From contig JADNRZ010000004.1 in NCBI GenBank assembly GCA_015501605.1, positions 2,480,001 through 2,544,000 on the forward strand: DNA of 64,000 nt, written 5' to 3'. Of this stretch, positions 56,588-64,000 are shown piece by piece (the first letter of the stretch is position 1; each line of letters begins with the position of its first letter). Below the pieces are notes generated by a model, which worked only from the letters and a program-made list of their open reading frames with translations, had not been told where the DNA came from and did not search any database. The position numbers were made by a program, and so were the translations under genes. The stretch comes from Panaeolus papilionaceus. Its lineage: Eukaryota; Basidiomycota; Agaricomycetes; Agaricales.

Positions 56588-58152
56588 TGGTGCGCCATTT
56601 GCACATTTATTATTCGGGCCAAACATCTTAAGTAATTTTGTAAACTAATCTAAACTCTTGTAATTGTCTAATGAATCTAAACAACTCTTGGGTGCTTTTA
56701 AGATTGCTTAAACATTTCTTGGGCATTTAACGTGTTCTGCAAACATTCTTTGAGCGCTTGACATGTTATTCAAAATTTCTTGGGCGCTTATGACAAAACA
56801 TCAAACATTTTCGCCCAATCCGACAGCTCTTCAAACATTTCCTGAGTGCTTAGAAGGCAATATTCCATCTACACTAACAAATGGGAGTGCTTAAAGCCCC
56901 ATTTCTGAACTCATGCTAATTTTCTAAATAGAGTCTAAATAATAAAAACTAGATCAAAATTCGTTATGGTTTCTATATGCTTGCTGAATATCATAGTATG
57001 ATCGGAGTTTCAATGTGCTTTGGAATAGGTAGCGGAGCTTGAAATGGGTGTCATGACTTGAGTCATGCCGTGAATGCCGTTTTCAAACTCCAATGGCATC
57101 GTACTTTGTAGTCTTTCAGAACTTTTGAAATATTGACCTTTTATTCCTTACAATACAGGGACAGAAAGATGTTTGACATGCTTGTATCCCGCTGTGTTAA
57201 GCGCTCAAAATGTTCTGTAAAATCATATAGGCGCGCAAGGAATGTTGAAGAATATGCGCACCATACATTTGCACATTTATTATTAGTCCTAAACATTTCA
57301 AGTGATTTTAGAACTTAAACTGAACTTTTGTAATTACCTTTTAAATGTAAACATCTTTTGGGCACTTTCATTGTAATTCCAAACATTTTGAGCGTCTATT
57401 GAGAAATTTAAGTTATGTTCGAACAGATCCCAAACATATTTGGGTGCTTAGAGTGAAATTCCAAACATCTCCCTGAACCTATCCATATTCTTCAACATTC
57501 CTTGCGCGCCTATATGATTTTACAGAACATTTTGAGCGCTTAACACAGCGGGATACAAGCATGTCAAACATCTTTCTGTCCCTGTATTGTAAGGAATAAA
57601 AGGTCAATATTTCAAAAGTTCTGAAAGACTACAAAGTACGATGCCATTGGAGTTTGAAAACGGCATTCACGGCATGACTCAAGTCATGACACCCATTTCA
57701 AGCTCCGCTACCTATTCCAAAGCACATTGAAACTCCGATCATACTATGATATTCAGCAAGCATATAGAAACCATAACGAATTTTGATCTAGTTTTTATTA
57801 TTTAGACTCTATTTAGAAAATTAGCATGAGTTCAGAAATGGGGCTTTAAGCACTCCCATTTGTTAGTGTAGATGGAATATTGCCTTCTAAGCACTCAGGA
57901 AATGTTTGAAGAGCTGTCGGATTGGGCGAAAATGTTTGATGTTTTGTCATAAGCGCCCAAGAAATTTTGAATAACATGTCAAGCGCTCAAAGAATGTTTG
58001 CAGAACACGTTAAATGCCCAAGAAATGTTTAAGCAATCTTAAAAGCACCCAAGAGTTGTTTAGATTCATTAGACAATTACAAGAGTTTAGATTAGTTTAC
58101 AAAATTACTTAAGATGTTTGGCCCGAATAATAAATGTGCAAATGGCGCACCA
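56588..58152. mobile_element. Palindromic element with 669-bp arms
   Basis: Left arm 56588-57256 and right arm 57484-58152 are inverted copies of equal length. I found no difference where I compared them. Termini are TGGTGCGCCATTTGCACA and complement, flanked by TA on each side (56586-56587, 58153-58154). The 227-bp centre opens with a diverged copy of the terminal sequence (CATTTGCACATTTATTATTAG near 57269). Each arm repeats a motif like AAACATTTCTTGGGCGCTT several times. No coding frame. It is probably a non-autonomous DNA element (foldback or large MITE); the superfamily is unsure. Confidence 0.75.
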
Positions 58153-58785
58153 TATGTGGTCGTCTTTGTAACGAACTGACAATCAACCATCGCCATCGCC
58201 TTAAGGCTTGTCACCCCGACGTTGCTCAAGATCTTCATGCATCCGGCTTTCTGAAGCTCGAGGTTCTCATGGGTCTTCTGCGACCCGTCACTTCTGCTAA
58301 TTTACCAGAATGGTATCTCCCCAGCGCATCCGGGTGGCACCTCTTCCACGAGCCCTCACTTCTTCGCATCAAGGTGTTTTGCCAGGACGAACTTGGGTGG
58401 ACAAATGAGAATACATTGAAAGAGCGCTTTGTGAAGCGCGTCTTACCTGCGATCACCGCTCAAATGTTTTATTCTGTAAGTTTCATATTCTATTATAATC
58501 TCTTGAAGTTACTAATTTCATGGTTAATCATTGTGATGTTTCCGTTAGCCTCTCGTCGTATACAGCCCTGCAGATACTAAATTGGCGACTCCATTGCATC
58601 AAGTCACCATTCGGAATCTTCGATGGATGAAGCGGAGGAGGCATTCTCGCGTGCCACAACCAAGAATCTCTCTATTCATATCCAACCTTCTTGATGTCGC
58701 TGGCCTCCCGAAATCGGGAGGTGAACACATTTTGATTTGGGCACTGCGAGAAATGATTCCGTATGAATTGCAAGAGCGCGCTTAG
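58153..58785 (+). pseudogene. Fragment resembling the C-terminal part of an XPG/GEN1-type nuclease
   Basis: Two exons with a GTAAGT..CGTTAG intron (about 58480-58548), together about 190 residues to the stop at 58785. Readable pattern: RLCNELTINHRHRLK, then FLKLEVLMGLLRPVTS, EPSLLRIKVFCQDELGW and LKERFVKRVLPAI. This order (Leu-rich helix with EL.TN, a VL..L..PVTS strand, then a C.. ..W and KRF..LP segment) resembles the region after the catalytic domain in fungal GEN1/Yen1-like nucleases. The catalytic N-terminal part is missing. Its reading joins the recombinase frame to the left only if the whole TATA around the palindrome is kept. The assignment is from memory of the pattern. Confidence 0.4.
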
Positions 58786-59357
58786 TTCCTTAACGTCGTC
58801 ACACGTACTTTACTTTGTTTCATTGATTTTTTTGTACTTTTAGTTAAATGAGTCGAATAAGGATCAATTTATTCACTCGAAAATTGAACAAAAGTGGAAT
58901 AAATAATTGAAAATATATCTTCAATTTAATTAGCTGGTATTCTACCGCCGAAGCGCCGATTATCGACGGAGGAGAGCGTCGAGGGACCAAGCGACAATGA
59001 CGAAGGGGCGGTGAGGTGACCTGCCCAGGTCACGTGAGGCAGGTCACCACCCTGCCCGGGCAGCTCACAAGGTTGTGATACATGATGTATTAGCGCATCT
59101 CAATGCGGTCATTATGAATATTCTTTAGAAGAACAACACTGCAACAGGACCAGCAGAGGCTACGTGTTGACTTGGAGCTGTACTATTAGGATTGTCTCGT
59201 GCCACCTGCAATATATCTCCATTACATTTCCGTGTTACTTGGTCACCAGGTAAAGCTCAAGCTGAATACACAAAACGGATGAATGCACTATTTACCACCT
59301 GGAACGATCACAGTCCATTCGCTGATGGGCGGTATGAGAGTCGAGCCTTTGTAAGCA
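58786..59357. other. Unassigned stretch
   Basis: AT-rich to 58930, then a GC-rich part (58940-59070) with short inverted motifs around GTGACCTGCC / GGCAGGTCAC. No gene was recognised. Confidence 0.35.
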
Positions 59358-59446
59358 CAGTCGTCGACTATTCTCCCTTTTTCGGTTCCTAGTCGGGTCA
59401 GTCTATGTTAGTCGACCACTCGACTAGAGACTATAGTCGCCGACTG
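59358..59446. repeat. Short inverted-repeat element, 89 bp
   Basis: Ends CAGTCGTCGACTAT and complement of CAGTCGGCGACTAT (one difference in 14), with more AGTCG/CGACT motifs inside. No target duplication is evident. It lies next to the start of block C. Confidence 0.45.
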
Positions 59447-61294
59447 GGACAACACTGCGTAAATAACCCAGTCTCCTTCCACCATCTCATACACGCTTAC
59501 GCTCATCTCGTTGTGCGGCAACTCTGCCATATCCTCAAAAGGAGCTCCAATCCCACTCTCCTCCCTTTTAACACAAATTTCATACTCCCGACACAAGTCA
59601 TATCTCAACCTCCACTCCGCCTTGTGCCAACACAAAGAATGTTTCCACCGGAACAACCGCCGATGAAAAGTCCAGGGGTAGCCCGAGTTGCGATAGGATT
59701 TAGTGATTGTGAATGAAGATGGATAATTTTCAGGAATCCATTGGTCAGTATTTCCACCTATTATATGCTGGTCGTTGAAAGATTCAGGAGATGCTGATGT
59801 GCCGTTTTCGTAGTCCGGGGATAAGATTTGGAACCCTTGACTGGAACGACGGGTAGAGCCATGAGTTCGTGACATGGGCAAACCTGATCGCATTCCAATC
59901 GCGTGTAGCTGATAAGCCATTCAATGTTGGCCATTGGATGGAATACTGAACGCCGATAATCGCTGAGAATGAATGGCTGGATCATGCTGGCTATTTTGAC
60001 TCGGGTTCTGGGGTGAATTAAATACGTGCGCCCTCAATTCGTTTGTGGATTATGTCGTACCATTTTGTAACGTATGACATACGCTCAATATGGATCATCA
60101 GTGATAAGATGAACCAGCACGTCGTGGAGACTTGTATATAACGATAACTCCGACGAGCGGCAAGGCCCGCTACCATAATCAAAAGTTTAGACAGTGTATT
60201 GCCAAAATAGCCCATGGCACTTCAAACATGGCGTGAAGGAAATTCGAATAGGATCGTTAACATTATATTGGTACATGCGAGGGATGTATAAGGGGACGGA
60301 CTGTACACTACAGTTACAAACGGATAGATATTGTCGTTGGGATGATTGTTACTTCAAATCGATGGTGGTATCTTCGGGCTTTCTGGGATGGACTTCCAAA
60401 TGCAGCAAAAGCGGATGATGGTGTCTTCCTTGGCGAATTTGTTGAGAAATACTTTCAGCGTCGGGACGTGGAAGAGGGAGGGTGCGAACTAGATATACTT
60501 TGACTTCCTTGTCAGATGCAGACAGCACTTTAACCCGATGTCCTTGAATTTGATAAATCTGTAGAGTTGTCAGGATCGTCATCTATGTGCAGACATCAAC
60601 ATTCGCAAACCATACAAATTTATCAGGGAACTGTGTTGTACCAGATGAGACATGCCATCCCACCAGAGTGGTATCAACGAGTACGACAGTGCCACGAGAA
60701 GTGACCATGGTTGGTTTGACAAGCAACGGGTATTACTTTGGTTTGGGTGCCACCAGAGTTGACAAGGCGTAATTTGATGTCAGAGCAAAAAGACCTCGAG
60801 ATATAAGAATAAGAACAAGAAGCAGCTGGATCGAAAAAACAGCATCACAGGATTTACCGTCTATGAGAGCGGATAAGCGCATCATGATGTTCAACTAGTA
60901 GAAAAAATACAGATGGGGGGGTGGTCAGCGAAAGATGAAGACGAGTGATGCTCCATGGCCCTCCATTGACGAGTGGAGTGAGACAGAATTACCATACGGA
61001 CCTGATAGTACAGCCACCTCAAATCTTCCGCCAAAAATTTTAAAAACATTCCACTAAAACCCACTACCTAAAGGTAGCGGGGATATTGTGTCTGCCATAC
61101 GCCATGTATCTATCGATCATCAGCACGAGGACCTCGTGTAGCTTGGACACGTTGCGAATACGTGTATCTCGTTCAAAAGGCAACAAGCGACTTTCTCCCC
61201 TCCCTTGTTAACCTCCTGTCGCGGAAGCATCCAGACAACTTCATCACGGTTCACATCATCGTCACGACATCGTCATCCTCCTATACCGGCGCCG
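59447..61294. repeat. Duplicated non-coding block, copy C (3' part only)
   Basis: Matches 10620-11467 and 29690-30868: the same CTCCTTCC, TGCGGCAACTCTGCC, GAGTCGGGTTC-type landmarks and the stretch from CTGATAAGCCATTCAATG at 59907 onward. About the first 3 kb of the block seen in A and B is absent. No gene was recognised. Confidence 0.65.
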
Positions 61295-63774
61295 ATGCCT
61301 CCGAGATCTCCATCAAGGGAAGTCCAGCTTCGCGCCCTGGGATACGGCGAGAAGGTGGGGGGTGATGTCTCTGTGATTGTGTATGCCCCACATCTATGTC
61401 GTCTTCTACAACCACTAACGCAATCCCTCAGCCTACTCGGCCCCAGTGGCGCAGGAAAGAGCAACGTACGTCGCATTATCGCATGGACATCAGTACATGA
61501 TGATTGAATCTAACGTCCTTTCACTTCTTTTCAAAGTTCATAGAGACGTTGGGTTCAATAACGACCAAATGGCCCAAGGTTGTCGACCTCGCGAAGGCCA
61601 GAGTGGACGATGGAACGCAGGAAGTCTATGGGTATCGCATGGAACACCAGAACCTTAACATCTACACGACAAAACCTATCGTCCTTGTCGATACACCCGG
61701 CCTATCTAATCCGAGAATGTCAGAAATGCAGGTCCAGTTGCAAATCAAGAAGTGGATGAAGAAGAGGTGAGTGTTCGTTCTACCTGCCGATGACGCATCT
61801 TCTCATCGCGCTTTTTGTTCATCATTAGCGGTGTCAAGAGTATCGATCGACTGTTTTACATGGACTCCATCAGCGAACATGGCATGTCGCCCCGTAAAAG
61901 GAAGAGTTTGGAGATTTTCAAAGTGTTTTGCGGGTTAGAAGCTGCGAGCAGGACGGTGGCGGTTACTACGATGTGGGACCTGATGTGGAACCCGAGGTTG
62001 AAGGCTGACGCGGATCATCGTTTCAAACTTCTGAAAGAGAGATACTGGAATGTATGGTTATCGCTCAGACATCGATGACAGATCTAATCTCACGTTTTAA
62101 CCCAGGACTTCCTCGACCAAGGGTCTAGAATCGTGACTTTCAACAACACGTTCGAGGCAGCATTGGAAAACCTGAAGGCGCTTGGGCCACCGTTGCAACT
62201 CATCGGACCAGCTTTCGCTTTCGAAAAGGACGTAAGCATGCAAGAACCGGAGATGGGTCGCAAAGCTTTCCAGGTTCTGACGGAGCGATGCGAGAATCTT
62301 GACGTCAGTCTCCAGGTCGTTGAGCAGGATATCAAGCAGTCAGAAGGGTTGCAGAACGCGGAGCTTAATCGCTTGCTTTTGAAGCAAAAGACTGGGATCA
62401 CGCACTATCTGAAAGAGGTGACCGAAGAGTTAAAGGCCTACTCCCCAGAATATAAGCTATTCAGAGATCAGATTCACAAGCAGTTGGATCGACCCGGGTC
62501 ACCAGATTCCACGACGACAAATGCCACGAACGCTGCACCTGGCCCAAGAGGATTCAAAGCCAAACTCGAATTATGGTCTAAGATGATGGATTTGAAAAAA
62601 GGAAAGGTATGGTTTTCGCCATTCCGTCTTAGAGAAGAATGCTCATGGGGCATTTCCAATCATTGTACGAGTAGGTCAAAGCACAGACGACCCCAACAGC
62701 GTACGACCCACCAGTAAATCTGCCCAACATTCCGATGTGCATTTTGTCACAAGTTCAGGGAGGCGGTCATCGTCAGCAAGCTATGGTGCGCCAATCGTTG
62801 GACAAGCAGAGTTGGGACGCTACATTCTCTGGCGCCAGTCATATCTCGTCCATTGGGATGAAGAATATCCTTCCTGAAGACGTCGTTATTCTGTGCGTCG
62901 ACCTACACATCACCGTCTTGCTAGTATTCACTTTTTTCGCAATATCCAACAGACTCCTTGGCGCCACAGGTTCTGGAAGATCCGCTGTGTGTATTATGCG
63001 TCGAATCTCCCCCTTTCATTATTCTCATTGACTGGTTTCGTAGTTTTTAAGTGCACTGGACGTGAATAACACAGTTTGGGTAGGAGATATGATTGGTTCC
63101 ACTGGCGATCAGGCTTCGAAAACGATGCAAGTCCAGGTGGTCAGGATCCCTATTCCTAAGGCAGGCTTTGGGTTGGTTATTATCGATACTCCTGGATTCA
63201 ATTCCGGAGAACGGAGCGAGAGCGAGACTCTGAGGATTATCGCAGACGCCCTGGCTGATAAGTACGTCCGTTTTTCCGCGTCTCTTTCTCATACGCACTC
63301 ATATTTCCCGTTCGCAGAGCAGGTCACGAAGTGCGCTTCAATGGCGTTGTGTACTTCCAGAAGATCGACGACAACAGTCTGAAAACTGTGCACCTGGCGA
63401 TCAAGATATGCGGCGAGAAAAACTACTACAGGATCGCATTCGTGACGACGCATTGGGACCTCTTCGAAGGCTCAGAGAAAGACCGCACCGAAGCTATCAG
63501 TCGCGAAAAACAACTCAAAGAGTCGGAGGAGTGGTCCAAGGTGCTAGCGTCCGGTGATTCATCGAAACGCGATCAAAGGCTCAAGACTATCAACCTGTCT
63601 GTGCCTCTTTCACGAGGGTCACGGGAGGCGGTGAAACAGTTGCTGTGGGACGCTCTCCTTTGTCAACCTCATGTTCGTCTTAAATTGCAGCTTCAGGTTC
63701 AATTGGGAAATGGGACGGAGGCGAAGAATACGTTGGCTGGACTAGAAGCCTCGATGCAGGATGTTCATAAATAA
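61295..63774 (+). CDS. Double G-domain GTPase, copy C (AIG1/GIMAP- or MMR_HSR1-like)
   Basis: Nine exons: 61295-61380, 61432-61465, 61537-61766, 61829-62051, 62106-62606, 62675-62892, 62953-62986, 63044-63261, 63318-63774. They sum to 2001 nt, in phase, 666 residues. The first domain has G1 GPSGAGKSN (32-40), VDTPG (91-95) and TTMWD (163-167). The middle is helical. The second domain has G1 GATGSGRSA (434-442), where the invariant P-loop Lys is Arg, then DTPG (490-493) and VTTHWD (557-562). Both P-loop exons are 34 nt, as in A. The start is the only ATG in frame before the first splice, at 61295. All introns are GT..AG. The first domain should bind GTP; the second may not. The biological role is unknown. 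Confidence 0.82.
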
Positions 63775-64000
63775 TTATTAGACGACTACTATCGTTGGTC
63801 ACCAGTCGGGTACGGCTTCACTAATTTGCGACTGGAATATTTTCCTCTGCTCCCCTGACATTGAGGCTTGGTAAACCTGCGTAAATTTTGATTTTCTACT
63901 TGAATATGAATTTTTATTGAAGAAAAACGAGGGAGAACGAGCGTCGGAGAGGTACCGGTGGTGCCTACATAGTAGAAAATACCACCACTCGGGTTTTTCT
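63775..64000. other. Downstream of GTPase C to window edge
   Basis: No gene is visible in the last 226 bases. No pyruvate dehydrogenase fragment is seen yet, though in unit A it starts only about 1.4 kb after the GTPase stop. Confidence 0.4.

Noticed and set aside
56588..58152. Frames within the palindrome (for example 57133-57318)
   Set aside because: Short, AT-rich, and present in both arms in opposite orientation; no protein pattern.
1..64000. tRNA or rRNA genes
   Set aside because: No cloverleaf with matching A and B boxes, and no rRNA-like stretch, was noticed on reading; a covariance search would be needed to be certain.

Overview
The window is from a fungal nuclear genome, most likely a basidiomycete of the class Agaricomycetes. 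The reasons are genes split by many short (about 50-70 nt) GT..AG introns, the mix of transposons (Ty3/gypsy, Tnp2-type CACTA, hAT, Crypton-like and Mutator-like elements), and fragments of a typical fungal pyruvate dehydrogenase E1-alpha gene. It reads as a transposon-filled accessory region. No complete housekeeping gene and no tRNA or rRNA was seen.

The backbone is an array of four related units in the same orientation, here called A, B, D and C in map order. Each unit carries a GTPase gene. Unit A (GTPase 11468-13970) and unit C (61295-63774) are intact nine-exon genes of 672 and 666 residues with two G domains. Unit D (36585-38079) has only the first G domain. Unit B (30869-34704) is a broken copy. 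A, B and C share an upstream non-coding block (7474-11467, 27044-30868 and, in part, 59447-61294). A and D are followed on the minus strand by a two-exon 3' fragment of a pyruvate dehydrogenase E1-alpha gene, and B keeps a piece of its intron, so GTPase gene plus fragment was duplicated as a unit.

Transposons sit in and between the units. From the left: gypsy-1 (minus strand, running off the left edge to about 7473); a 10.3-kb CACTA element with four genes (16140-26443) between A and B; in B a truncated LTR, a pogo-like MITE and a Mutator-like element; a second MITE before D; gypsy-2 (39352-52139, two 701-bp LTRs) inserted beside the D pyruvate dehydrogenase fragment and itself split by an intact 4.2-kb hAT element (45101-49318); then a decayed Crypton-like recombinase gene (52232-56587) broken by a second Mutator-like element, a 1565-bp palindromic element, and a fragment resembling an XPG/GEN1 nuclease, before unit C.

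The points most worth following are the GTPase family (two halves with the same micro-exon structure; second domain losing different catalytic motifs in each copy), a Mutator-like family whose ends are built of GCACGG repeats and one member of which carries DNA related to the region downstream of a GTPase gene, an array of one 13-bp motif in both orientations inside the CACTA element, a candidate -1 frameshift signal in gypsy-2, and a four-fold repeated module inside gypsy-1 Gag-Pol. All calls come from reading the sequence; no database search was possible.
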